From assembly GCA_034638255.1 (NCBI GenBank), contig JAWPGT010000007.1, positions 62,001 through 126,000 of the forward strand: a stretch of DNA of 64,000 nucleotides, given 5' to 3'. Of the stretch, positions 35,896 to 48,456 are shown piece after piece. Origin of the DNA: Coprinus comatus (lineage: Eukaryota > Basidiomycota > Agaricomycetes > Agaricales > Agaricaceae). The position numbers were made by a program, and so were the translations under genes. Position 1 is the stretch's first letter. The number at the start of each line of letters is the position of its first letter. The notes under the pieces are model-generated. The model was given only the letters and a program-made list of their open reading frames with translations. It was not told the DNA's origin and ran no database searches.

Positions 35896-38800
35896 GTGAG
35901 AACATACGATGCGGATAAGATAGTATGGAGGGGCAGGGCAGTTCCCAAAGCGGAAGTGCCTAGCCGACGAGTTTTTCCATCAAAAGTTGCATCTTCATCT
36001 CTACTATCCATGCCACATTCTCCACTATGGCCTTCTGTAAGTCTCTGTGCTCTCAGTTTGAGTCTAGCTCTGATCTACGCCCCAGTCCACACACACAACA
36101 ATATTATCATCCACCCCACTATCGACGACGACGACGACAACGACATCTGTCCCGTCTGCGATGGCGAGTGCACATGCAACAAACCCCGCCCACCCTCACT
36201 ACCCATGTCCCTCAACCAGCATGCCGCCTCCTCATCTACTCTCTCCCCTACCCCCCGCTCGCCCCCAAAGCTAAAGATCAAGCTCACCGTACCCCCAAAT
36301 ATGCTTGGCAAACAAAAGCCTAAGACAAAGAATACCACACCCACTTATGCACAGGTCGTACAGGCACGTCCATCTACTGTCCTTCCCTCCCTCCCACAAC
36401 AAAAACGTAGAGGAAGACCCACAAAAGCAGTCATCGCAGCACGCGAGGCTGCAAAGGCCCACGCTACCGCCCGTATCCAATCAGTTTCACCGCCACCATA
36501 CAATTATCCATACAACCCCAAGCCAAACAACAAACGCAAAAAGTCAGGGTCGCGTCCCAAGACCAGCCTCAAGGCAAATCGCCTAGCTCCAAAGCGCATC
36601 CCAAAACGCAAGCGACGGGTCATCAGCGACGATGACGGTGACTCCTCATTGTCGAATCTCACTGATATCGACTATGATTGCGATGATGATGATGATACAC
36701 AATCCCTCCGCTTTCCTACTTTTGTATCTGCTTCCGTCCTATCATCACTCGAATCCAACTCATCCTCCTCCTCCCCTTCCTCTTCCTCGGATTCTTCCGA
36801 CTCAGACGATAATACTTTTGAAAGCGACTCGGAGATCCAACACGAGGAGGAGACTTTTATTGTCTCCGATGTTTATGAGAAAGCTCGCGTTCGTCGTGAA
36901 CTTTTAGGAGATGAATCAAGACGTAACCAGGGTCCCAATGGAGATTGGATCATTCGGCCGAGAAAGAAGAGTGTAGGCCCAGACGAGGTTGACATGGATG
37001 TTGACTCGGATGCTACCGAAGATGAAGAAGAGGAAGCTGACGAAGAACAAGCTGTCGATGACGAAGAGGAAGAGACAGATGGGAGGGGTGCCGGTGGAAG
37101 TTATGCCGGCCTTGTCACCGCTTGGTCCGATGACGAAGAGTCCAATTTCGATGCTGACATCTTCTTTGCCAACCTCACCGACTCTGAACAACATAGCGAT
37201 TCATCGTGCTCCGCGAAGGAAGACGACGGTGGTGAAGATGGTGATCATTCGGACATGGATACTGTGTCCAACAGTGATACCGCTGAGCTCATGACACAGC
37301 GTCACGAACTGGAGAACTTGCAGCTTGAAGTCACAGAGGGTTGGGATGGTCAGATCGTCTTCACCAACGGTTTCAGTGAGGGCAAAGGCATTCTTGACAT
37401 CGATTTTGAAGTCGATGCTTCTCACTTCAATGCAGAGACTAGCCCGTCCCTCACCCACGATAGTGATATGGACATATCTACCAGTGGCAATATCTCATCC
37501 GATGAAGATGGTTATATGGAGGATGCCGATGGTGGTGATGGTGATACAACAGATGAAGAGCTTGTCGGCGAAGATGAACTCCCTAATGAAAGGGCGATGA
37601 AGCTCTTTAACTTACCTTTCAACGTTTCCGCCATTGATCCTTTATCCACCGTTAGCCCTGCCGTCAGCCCAGCACCTCGTCGACGTATTCCATTTGGATT
37701 ACGTTCGGGGCTCGATTCACCTAAGCCAGAGGATATATTGTCTGGAAGAGTGTTTTGGGACTCTGATGAGCATGACTATGATGATATAGAGTGGAGAAGG
37801 GCAAGGAGCTTAAGTCAGGGCTCAAACAGAAGTCAAGGACCTAGGACTGGCATCTTCATTCCGGTTCAGGAAACCCGGCGGGCTATCATTGATGGTACGA
37901 AAGAGGTACCTTCCCCGCACCCGAGATTCAACCGACGACGTGGACGTTCGAATGCCACTAGGGTCAATGTGGTATGTCTTTTGTCTTTTTCGTCGTTGAG
38001 GGAATGCGGATCCGGCACATATTACTTCTTTTCTCGAGCTTTACGCGTATACTCATGTACCATTTGTAGGTTGAACAGATACTGAGGAAGCGATTGTTGA
38101 ATAGCAAGTCTACGCCTTCGTTTACAACTGCATCTGAGTTGTTGTCGCCTCTGCAACTCTTACCTTCAGAATCTGATTTTGGATCACCTTCGCCGTGTTT
38201 GCCAATGGCTACGCTTGCAGATGAGAACGAGTTGTCTGCGGAAACGATCAATTTGGATGATGTGCTGGACGCTTCTTTTCTGGCCCCTGATTCACTCGAG
38301 AACTCTGATAACATCGCCAATAATAGCAACAACAAGAAGAGTGATGAAACAAGTGTGGAAGACGACAAGTTGGCGTTGTTGTCTGGAAGGCATATACAGA
38401 ATTTAAATCGATGGGATTTGATTTCTGTTGGTGCCTTTAGGCAGACCCGGGAAAACACATGGAGTTCAGATTGCACACATACACCCCATTCGAGCGTGGA
38501 TTATGGAAGTATTATGAAGGCGAGTCCGCTCAGCGCAATAATGTGGCAGAAGGAGAAGAAGGGAAAAGAGCGGGAGGAGAGGGAGAGGAAAGGATTGGGG
38601 ATGGGACTAGGAAGAGGAAGAACAAGAAAGAGGAAGGAGCCAATTGGAATGGCTATTTCACCTGTTATCTTACCCAATGATGGAGATCGCACACCTACTG
38701 GATCTTCTATTGTGCTTGGGCAGGGGAATGGGTACGATGTGAATATGGAGATGAATAATGACAAGAATGTGCAGAAGACGAGGAAGGAGACGAGAAGAGA

Positions 38801-38951
38801 AAGGAAGTTGAAGAAGAAGAGTTGGGGACCAGTTCATCATCAGCAGTCACATCACCAGCAGTGGCATACCCATCAACATCATCCGAACCTGAAAAGTAGG
38901 GGTTCAGCGGCGATGCAGAGGCTGGGGTCTGTGCCTCCCCTCAATCTGTGA
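35896..38951 (+). CDS. Large acidic nuclear-type protein with CPVC motif and AT-hook
   Basis: Not a named family to me. Two exons, 35896-37971 and 38070-38951, stay open for 985 residues from the first ATG; an in-frame ATG at 36010 would give 947. The N-terminal part holds a conserved-looking ICPVCDGECTC cluster (four Cys in a short acidic context), then LKIKLTVPPNMLGK, then an AT-hook core KRRGRPTKAV at about 36401-36430. Several basic NLS-like runs follow (KRIPKRKRR), then very acidic Ser/Asp/Glu blocks, some of them poly-Ser. The C-terminus turns basic again. This points to a chromatin or transcription-associated protein, an inference from composition and the AT-hook only. The hydrophobic stretch just after 36010 may be a mis-included intron. 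Confidence 0.75.
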
Positions 38952-40013
38952 AGAAGAAAGAAAACAAACAAACCCAATAACAATTACAACCCTTGCATTA
39001 TCACTCCCACCCTTGCATTGCACCCAACATCAAAATCTATTCATCCAAAACAGATCCACAACACACACAACACAGTTCTCTTTGCATATCTCAAAAACGA
39101 CGAGAAAAAAAGTAAAACCTCTCATCGTGTTTCTTGTTTCTTTTTTTGGGTATACCTTTTTATTATCTTGTAAACAAACATCTACCCACCTTCCCTGTCC
39201 GTTATCAATGGTCAATTGTGCATTCAATCAAAAATGTATTTTCCCCCCCTCACTTCCCCTTGCTTTTGACATCATTCTCTTCAAACTTTCCGAGCACATC
39301 ACTTCATGAAGTTTCAGTCGTCATTCTCAGTTCTTTGATCATAAAATCTCCTTCCCCTTCCTTCTATGTTTTGCAGTTCTCAATCGCATTCCCAATCCAT
39401 AACACGAACCTCTTCTCTTCTTCTTTTTGGCCAGTTTATTCTTAAAAACTCCTATTATTAGGAGAAAAATCAAGAGGACATTATTCGATTGTCCTCTTAC
39501 TCTTGGTATTCTTGATGTTTCCCAGGGGAAAAAAGCTATCCGTCGTTGTGATAGTAACTTAGTAGTAGTAGCTTTTTGGAGGTGGAAAAAAGTTGGTAAT
39601 AATACGTATATTGTATAATTGTTTTTTGTGGTTTTTAGTAGGGAAAGGTATACCCCACAAAGTTGGTATATTTTTTGAGTGAGGGATGAACACTGAAGAG
39701 ATTGAATATTAAACAAACAGCGCTTCAGTCTCCTCGCAGTGCTCAGGCAGTGATTACGGGAGGAGTAACGGTCATGTGACCAAATGTATTCATGTGACAA
39801 GGCATCATTATGTACAATTACCGCGTTTTCATCTAATATTTATTAACACAACGCGTTTTAAGGGGATAAACGTCAACCTTTCTCACACAACACACATCAC
39901 AGAAATCTAACCTTTGACCTTCTGGTTATGATTTGGACGCTTTAGGGCGCGTTGGTTTACCCTTATTATTGATATACACAGATTGTAACCCAGCACGGCC
40001 TCGGAAATACTAG
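38952..40013. other. Intergenic region with pyrimidine-rich 3' flank
   Basis: About 1 kb between two + strand genes. The first half is C/T-rich and probably 3' UTR of the upstream gene. The region around 39760-40000 should hold the promoter of the Mus7-type gene. Short frames here have no domain. Confidence 0.5.
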
Positions 40014-43000
40014 ATGGACGAAGATGAATATGTTGAAACTTCGGATGTGGAGGAGTTGAATGATGTTTATGAGTTATCACCTTTGGTTGTTTCGGTTAAT
40101 GTGGGTACTGATTCTAGTATGAGTGTGAATGCGAATGGGGGCGGAGATGGAGCTGGTAGTCAGAAAGAGAGGGAGAAAGGAAGTCAGTCTAATGGTACCG
40201 ATGTTAGTTTGAATAGGAATGGAAGTGGGAGTAGAAGTCAACAGAGAGATGATTTTGGGGATTGGGAAAGGGAAGGTCCTAGGAAAAGAAGGAAGGTAAG
40301 TAGACTGATACTCCGAATATGACTTCTTTTTCTGTCTGTGTACTGAAATTTGGGATTTCCATTGAAGCTCAGTCATGTCGGTAATTTGATGTGTGTAAGC
40401 GGAAGTAAGGAAGGTGGTAGTGGTGTTCAAATTGGGATTGGGGATGATGAATCTGGGGATAGTAAAGAAGCTAGGGAAGAGGGTAATGTGGAGTCAAAGA
40501 AGGCATTCGAGTTGCGAGGAATATATGTCAAAGACCCTCAAATGCGAAATAGTCAACTTCTAAAAGATACGACTGGGAATAACTCTCAAAGCATTGTGCG
40601 TTTTAAATTAAATTAAATATATGCTTCTATTGAGTGTAATAATTTTTTAGATTTATGATTCCTCTCAACGTATGTCGGTATCACCTAACTCGCAGTTGTC
40701 AGAAGTACAAGAAGATGAGGAACTCAGCGAAGATGAATTAAATATGTTCCCCCCAAAGTCAACATCTCCAATACCTACTTCAGAAGTTGGATCGAGAGCT
40801 TCCGCTGAGTTTGAGGGTGTGGTTGAACAACATGGTGATGAGAGGGAAGAAAGTCCTTTGAGTGATTTACCATCTTCACCACCCTCTCCTCGAAGTCCCA
40901 TCAGTCGGGTTGAAGAGGACAAAGAAGCGGACACCCCAACATCAAAGGAGAGATCAAAATCTCCTTCTCGTTCAAGATTTTCGGAACGAACCCCAGAACA
41001 AGGGCAGGACCTGGAACAAGAACTGGAGCATGTTGACGAAGAAGAGAGGGCTCAAGTTGAAATAGAAGCTGAAGCACAACGATACCCACTTCGACAACGA
41101 AGACCAAATCAACTTCGTCCATACCTCTTCGATAAAGGCCGGTATAACATTTTAGTACCACCAGGGCATGCTGCGCATATAGATCCCCTACGTCTTGATA
41201 GACGACGGAAGGGTCAACATCTAGACGATCAATATGAAGAGGATTTTGTACCAGATGAAACTCAAACACAGGAAGAAACGCAAGAATCGGATGATAGAAG
41301 GGAGAGGACGAAGGCAAGATCCCCAGAAAGAGAGTTACCTCTGCCTGCCTTTTTGGAGCCCCTGTCGGAATCTGATAACGAGGGTATTGATGATATTGCC
41401 AAGGAGGCGAGGAGGATCGAGGGGGAAAGAAGGAGACGAGAGAAAGAAGAGAGACAAAAGGAAAGACTGAGAAAGAGGGAGGAGAAGGAAAATGAAGCTA
41501 GGAAAAAAACAAAGAGATTCCCGAGATTACCTGCTAGTGGTAGCGATACCAGTGCACATGTGAGCTATAGTTTAGTTTTCCAGCCAGTTCCTTGGTGTCA
41601 CTGACCTTTCATTACAGGACGGTAATGATCGGGCTCGGGCCAAGTCGACTGAACCTGTTAGAATTCGGGTGCCCTCTGCAACCCCAGAAGCACCACCACC
41701 TATAAAAGAGGGAAATGAACTTGACGCTTTACGTGAATACTTCATGGATGATCCAGAGCCACCAGAATTGGGCTCACCTCCATCGTCGCCGATACCGTCG
41801 AATCAGCTCCGAACTACTATTCCTTCACCTCCAAGAGAAGATCAGGACCAGTCTCGGCGATCTTCACCAATGCCTTGGAGTCGTAGCGCAACGACGCCAT
41901 TAAGAGAAAACCAGACACAGTCGTCGCCAATGCCTTGGGATCAGGCTGCAACTGTGGTTCATACACCTCCCACGAATGAAGATGGAGGCTGCCCAACTGG
42001 GTCCCTACCCAGAAGAAACGGTAGTATTGTAGAAAGCTCCTCCACAGAAAGCGAGGAAGAATCGGACCAGGAACTTCAAAAGTACATGTCCAAGCAATAC
42101 CGTATTCTCTACAGAATGTATCCCCCCAAGGTAGCCGAGGAGATGTTGAAAAAAGACAAAGCCCAATTTATGGAGAAGAGGAGACGTGATCGTTCTCATT
42201 CTGTAGACAGTGCGACGAATGTCAGCGGACCTTTGCTGCCTGGTCAAACACGTGTTAGGAGAGCCACAAATATCAAAGATGCAAAAGAGATCAGAGGGGA
42301 TTCCGAGAGTAGCGAAGACGACCGTCAATCACCTTATCCAGAATCTTTGTATGATGGTGATATACGGGATTACATTGCATATGCGCCGCCTTCTCCACCG
42401 CGCACTCCACTAGAACGTGGAGACGAATCAAGAGGATTAACTTTACCCCGTAGACGAAATGATCAACATTTCTTGACACCGTTGCCAGAAGTTATCGAGC
42501 TATCGGAAGACGAGGATTCCTGTAGCGGTTCAGAAGATGATGGGCTGGATGACGAGGACATCAACGAATTTTTGATTGATGATGCTCCTGAAACGACCTT
42601 GCAAGTGGAAGAGCAATATGGCCATAGGAAGGTTAAAGAAGAGAGTATGATTGATTGGATGCTATCTCGAACTCGAATTGTTGGCTCTTCTATTTCCAAA
42701 CCTAAGGGAACTAGAAGTAAGAAAAGGTCATCGTATAACATTGCAAGGTCCCGGAAACAGGGCAGCGGACCTAGTCGTCCTAGGCAGAAAATCGATGTTG
42801 TTACTGGAGGTGCTCGCAGAATGGGCTCAGAACATCAAACACGACTTGACTTTTCACGGCATACATCATCTAAAAAGGGTTCTGGTAATGTTAATAACCC
42901 AAAAGGTGGTTTTTATTTTACAATATATTTGATCGCTGTGTTGATGTGAGTGTATAGCGGGCATGGCGACTGACCCTGATGCTTCCGATGTTGAGCTTCA

Positions 43001-46000
43001 GTCCCCAGAACCGGCGAAGCGAAAGACTTGGAAAGAAAGACGCAAAGAAAAACAGGATCGTGCTAAGCGTCAGGGGGTGTATTTAATGGGAAATCCACAG
43101 CAGGCAGTTATCACAACAGGTCGATTGCGAAAACCTGTCAAATTCACCATTGACCTAGATGATGAAAGCTTCTACCAATCCTTTGACCCAGCCCGCCTCC
43201 CTAATAAGCCTGCCGCCCCAACCAGAGTCGACAAAGGCAAGCATAGAGCCACTGAAACGGTGGATTTGACCACGGATGACCACTTCAGTGATAACTCGAA
43301 TGGAACAGCACCAGGTCTACCTCCCCAGCCGCGCATACATCACCGAAAGAAACAGTGTACAGTCGACATGGGAATAGAGAACTTACAGTCGGGTATCAGA
43401 TTTGACTTGTCTAGTTTCATAGGAAGGGGATGGCTTCATGAGTTGCTACTGGTTCTCGACACAAAATGTCCACCTGTTCTACCAGAAACCATTTATCTCT
43501 GCGGATTATCTATTGGACCTTCCATTAACCTCGATGACTTCATTCGGAACGTGAATGGGATATACGATGGTTTAATGGCACTGGCCACGGACCTGCCCTC
43601 TGTTGATCAAGAAGACAGCGCGAAGACTTGGAATACCTTAGCTAGGTCGTCTTGCCGTTCCATTACTTGGTTCTATTTGCGCGAAGCTAGCAGTAAACGA
43701 ATAGCAGAATGGGTCAAAACCAAGGTTTTGGCTATCGTATCCCAATTAGAGTCTCTAAAACTCGAGACCTCGGCACTTGACAATGTCTTCCTCTCCCTGG
43801 TCTGGTTTTGTATCGAAACATCTGTGAGAACAGGTCACAGATCACTGGGCACCGCTACAACTACACCAGAATCGAACCCTCTACAAACCTCCCTGAGACT
43901 CATGGTTCGGTATTTGATTGCTTATGGTTTCCGGAAATCTTACAAGTCTCTTCACCAAAGCCAAACCCTTGGCGATACGAAGATGCCTTGTTACGTAGCA
44001 GAGATATGGATATGTTTGATACACCTTCTTCCTACTTGCGTCTCTCAACCCTCCGAAACGCACCCTCTTTGGTCGGAAATCCTACTTGTTTATCAATCAA
44101 AGACTGCAAGTAATTCCTTTGCCACTAGTGAACTTTTATGGAAAGCTGTGTTCGCATTAATGGTTCTCTCCCAGTTTTCTAGTCATGGGATGACCACAGG
44201 CAATACACGTTTACCGGCTTGTTGGAATCTCGTCGCCTATGCCATCAAACAAGTACATCTCTCTCAAAACTCGGCTGAGTTACAACATCTTGGCCCGGGT
44301 GCGCTCAGAAAGAGGGATGAATATATCTCCATTATCATCTCGCGGTGTTACCATTTGCTTGATTACTGGAAGTGGAGGATGGATCATGCCTTTTCTACTC
44401 TCAATCAACTAGTTGACATTTTTCGGGCACGTAACTTTGTCAACCTCGTCCATGAGGAGGCCGACTATCCCGACTTCATGCTCAATCAAGATTGGGACTC
44501 GCTAGTACAGTTACGTTCAACGAGCGATACCGCCTTTACCTCCATTCTTAAACTCCTCAAGCAAGCGATTGACTCTGGTAGTCTTTCTCAATCTGACGTA
44601 AGGAAAATGCTTGCTCTAATTATTCCAATATCACGGTTCAAGACTGCAAAGGAGGGCGTTCCAGACGCAAATGATCTTTCGCCTATTTGTAATCGGTTAG
44701 CTGCTATTGCGCTTGCGATAGCCATTGAACCGGCTTCCGCAACTAGGCGGGTGGCACAGGTGCATAAAAGCATCGACTTTAAAGAATCCGATTTGACTAC
44801 TCGAACCCTTGTAATCCGTGGCATTCGGCTCTTGGCATCTCTTATGATCCAAAAAGACATTTCTATACAAGGAGCCGCTGACTGGCTGAAGTCCATGGTT
44901 GAGGACATTGTGGCCGAGTTTAAAGCGTTGAGAGCAGTTAGATACTACTCAGTGGACAAACAAAAGATCCATGCAATCGACATCCGTAATTGTATGCTCC
45001 TCGTCTTGGCTTTGTATGCTGCAGGGAGACTTGTTCTGGAAACCTATGCAAACAAAAGCCGCTATCCCGATGTAGCGTTTCTTCGTGAGTATTATTACTA
45101 CACGCCCTCCGGACATAAACTGATAACGATTTGGTTTTTAGTCGCTTTCAAGCCATTATTAGATTCCTCAAAAGTAATCGAAGAGGCTAATTGCAACATG
45201 TTTGAGATGCGTCGATTTTGCGAAAGTTTCCTGGATGCAAGGACCAGTTTTCTCCCTTTACCGGAGCCCCCAACCCCGGCTGCACCGGTAGAGGAGTCAG
45301 AGAGTCAAGACTATGGCAACTTTGATTTTGGTATTGACCTGAATGACCCCACAACCTTGGCTCAGCTCGGGGACAATACACCAACCTTTGAGACTATTCG
45401 GTCGGAAGAACAAAAGCTCTTACAAGGGGTTCGTAAAGTGGCCTCGTCTTGCAATAGGATGGATTCTTATGACTGACAATCTCTCTTAGATCATTTTCCC
45501 GTCGTTTTGGGTAGCGCACCGAAAGCTTAAGCGATTCTGCGAATCCGTAACGAATCTGACGGATGGATGGGATATAGCACACTTAAAAGCACTGGATAGC
45601 TGGACATACTGTCTCGTTGGATGTATGCATATCCTGATACAGCATCAGCATGGTGGTGCATTGAAGGTAAGCATAATTTTATCTTCCCCCTGTCCACTCA
45701 TGAATATTCTTCTAGGATTGGTCCTTTTGTCTGGAACAAATCACGACTCTTTGGAAAGGTGTCCGTGTCGACTGGTTGAAAATGCGTTTACAGCTTACTA
45801 TATACTTTCAAATACTACGACATGACCCCACGTTCTACCCCGTAGGTTTGATTTTCTGCTCAGATATTTGAGAAACTGATGTTTCAGGACAGTCGCACCG
45901 CCTCAAATTCTTGGAACTAGTTTTCGAATCTCTAGCAGCATTTAATACCACGGTTGAGCCGTTCTTTTGGCGCTTGGTCACGCTCTATGAGAAAGACAGT

Positions 46001-46475
46001 AACTTTTTATTCAAGGATACCATTGGCCTTCTGCCCGCGACAAATTCCACGGAATTTGAGTTCGGGAAAGATCTTCGCCTCTTTCTGTTGCAAGGTACTA
46101 ACTACAATCACTCTCAACATTTATTTATTTCTCACTAACAATACACCCAATAGTCATCCTCAAAAATATCGAAACAGCCATCTTCGAATCTGAGGTTGAC
46201 TCACAGAAAAGCCTTGCAATCGAGCTATGTTTCAAAATGCTCTCTATCATGAGGTCCAATTCTCAAGTAAGTCTTATGAACTATTATGAACAACATACTA
46301 ACATATTCATATTTTGCAGGACCTCTTGTCCAACTCTGACGCTCGCCTTGAATATCACACATGGTGCAAAGAGGTCTTCACTCTCTTCCAGGATTTACCC
46401 CGACTGAAATCCCAACCCCGTCTCTCATTTCTTCTTGATTGGAGCTCTACATTATCTAATTCATCATCACAATAA
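40014..46475 (+). CDS. Mus7/Mms22-family replication-fork repair protein
   Basis: Ten exons (40014-40295, 40368-40595, 40651-41559, 41618-42905, 42958-45428, 45490-45666, 45716-45845, 45888-46094, 46154-46266, 46320-46475) give 1986 residues in one continuous frame. The N-terminal half is acidic and disordered, ending in the short motif YPLRQRRPNQLRPYLFDKGR that I associate with basidiomycete Mms22/Mus7 proteins. Next come the SDGE-like blocks and a second motif (LYRMYPPKVAEEML). The C-terminal 850 residues are a helical-repeat body with FYPVGQSHRLKFLELVFESL near the end. Yeast Mms22 works with the Rtt101-Mms1 cullin ligase and fission yeast Mus7 in repair of broken forks; the same role is inferred here. 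Two copies of SSPMPW lie in the linker at about 41860-41940. Confidence 0.8.
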
Positions 46476-46808
46476 CCTCTTCCTTACACATACATCTCCT
46501 ACATCAGCATTCATCAAGCATTCATCTCCTGGCATTTATCTCACACATACACCATACCATATCCTTTGCCTTGTCTTGTATATCTCTATTTCTTTTTTGG
46601 GTCGCACTGTATCGTCATTCATATTCAAGCTGCAAGTCGCATCGCTTTTGTTACATCAATCATCATGCTTTTATTTTTCTTTACTTCATGCAAACCACCC
46701 TCTTGAAAAACCATCTCCCAAAAATTGTTCCACACTCCAGACACAAAAAAATAAAGGGTAAAATTTACATTGGCTCTTAGAGAATGTATAATGCATGAAA
46801 CTATTAAA

Positions 46809-47468
46809 CTAAAGGAGGCTCTTGATTCTATCGCCTTCAACAAGAAGACAAGGACCACCATAAATAATACGACTTTCCAAATCATTGTCTTTAATGAATT
46901 TGATAACATCTGCATCTTCTGCTCCAGGTTGAATCCAAACAGCAGGAACATTGTGAGCTTTAGCTTCTTTGAGTACAGCAAGTGTGACCTTTTGTGAACA
47001 ATTAGGATTTAGATTCAAGATTGTATTGGAGATGGAAACTTGAGGAATCTATAAGAAAGGGGCTTACTTTAGGCGGTGTTACTACGCTAATGGAAGTTTC
47101 GGAAGGTGAAGGGAGTTCAGCTAGGTTTTTGACTGTTGAAACTCCTTCGAGTTCGGGTTCTTTCTGGAATTAGGCAGTTAATGATTAGCATATTGTTTGT
47201 TGGGATTAGAGTTAGATAAAGGACAACTTACGGGATGGACAGGGGTGATATTCTGGTTGCGTGCTTGGTACCATTTGAGGATCTATAACATTCATTCAGG
47301 TAGAGTGAGTAAAATAGTTCAAAAATCAGATCGATATCCGTATTATGATGATTAATTGGGGTGGTGGAAACTAACCTTTGTACCAAACTTGGTTTGATCC
47401 TTGGAAGCACCCACAACAGCGAATTTGGGAGCAGCCAAGAAGATTTTGCCAATAATTTCAGTAGACAT
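46809..47468 (-). CDS. CoA-binding-fold (YccU-like) protein
   Basis: Small Rossmann-fold protein of the CoA_binding_2 family. Four exons (47376-47468, 47232-47282, 47068-47163, 46809-46988) give 139 residues. Motifs are the nucleotide-binding start FAVVGASKDQTKFGTKIL, then ITPVHPKEPELEG, then SVVTPPKVTLAVLKEAK and VWIQPGAEDADVI, and the IIYGGPCLLVEGDRI ending. The family exists in bacteria and fungi; its cellular role is not established, so only binding of CoA or a similar nucleotide is suggested. Length and motif order match the family and no damage is seen. Confidence 0.88.
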
Positions 47469-48456
47469 TCTACCTAGTATATTTGGTGGGGAGAGTTTGA
47501 GTGATTTGGTAGTGGGAGGGAAAGTCAATGTTTATTTAGCGAGAGAGTGGAAAGTGGGTTGCCTTATATATTCTCAACTTTCAGTATATATGGTATGTCC
47601 GGTATGTTATCATTATGATTACAACAATTACTGATTACCTTGGTTCCATGATTTCTTAATGTGGATGCCACTTTTTTTTTTCTTGGTCTTCTTTTCGATG
47701 TGGTGTCACTTCTGTTCAATGTTGCAATGTGAGCATGTAAGGTAGTCATAGTACAAGTCAACCGATGGACCAACTTACCAATTTGGTGTATGTCCCAGCA
47801 ACTTATCTTCACAAGTTTACATATATACTACAATAGCCACTTGGGAGAAATCTCCCCTCGGACTCAATATATTTTTATGTTCATTCATTCATAATAAATC
47901 TACATAGACACCGTATGTATTGGTGTATTAATGACCCGGAACTCGTGGAATCGTGAGATAGCGTATATAAACGTAATTCGCTCATCGGGCAGAAATTGCA
48001 AACGTGGCCCGAGACATCGACATCTTTAATCTTAGAAAACCATCGAAATTGAATCCGAGTTGTGTAGCTGTTAAGATGATAGGATGGATATCTTGAATCA
48101 GATGGATCAGCTTGAACGCCGAACTGCCTCGGTTACATATGGTAACCCCTCAGGTTCTCCTATCTGAATCGCTTTAAATGTATCCATACATCTGAACTAC
48201 GTAAAACATAGAATAAACGTACACACATATGCCACAACCATCACAAGGCCAGATAAAAAATATAGAATGTGTAGTAATGCCAAAGGGTCAGGGACGGGTC
48301 GGGGAGTCGTTATGTCATAATTAACCATCGTCGAGAAATTAAAAAGTTATTACATGGAAATGTTCCGTGAGGCTTGGTTTGTGGACCCAAGAATAATAAA
48401 AGGAATGCATGGAATGGAAAGTGGAGAAAGTTTCGATTTAAAAAAAAACTGAGAAA
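47469..48456. other. Intergenic region, no gene seen
   Basis: Lies between two minus-strand genes: the promoter side of the CoA-binding protein gene and the 3' side of the coiled-coil gene. AT-rich with short frames only. Confidence 0.5.

Noticed and set aside
36027..37600. Alternative frames in the acidic AT-hook gene
   Set aside because: They arise from the biased Asp/Ser codon runs; the chosen frame is open for over 2 kb and joins exon two in phase.
39013..39800. Frames of about 100-150 codons downstream of the AT-hook gene
   Set aside because: Composition matches C/T-rich UTR and AT-rich spacer; no domain and no conserved motif.
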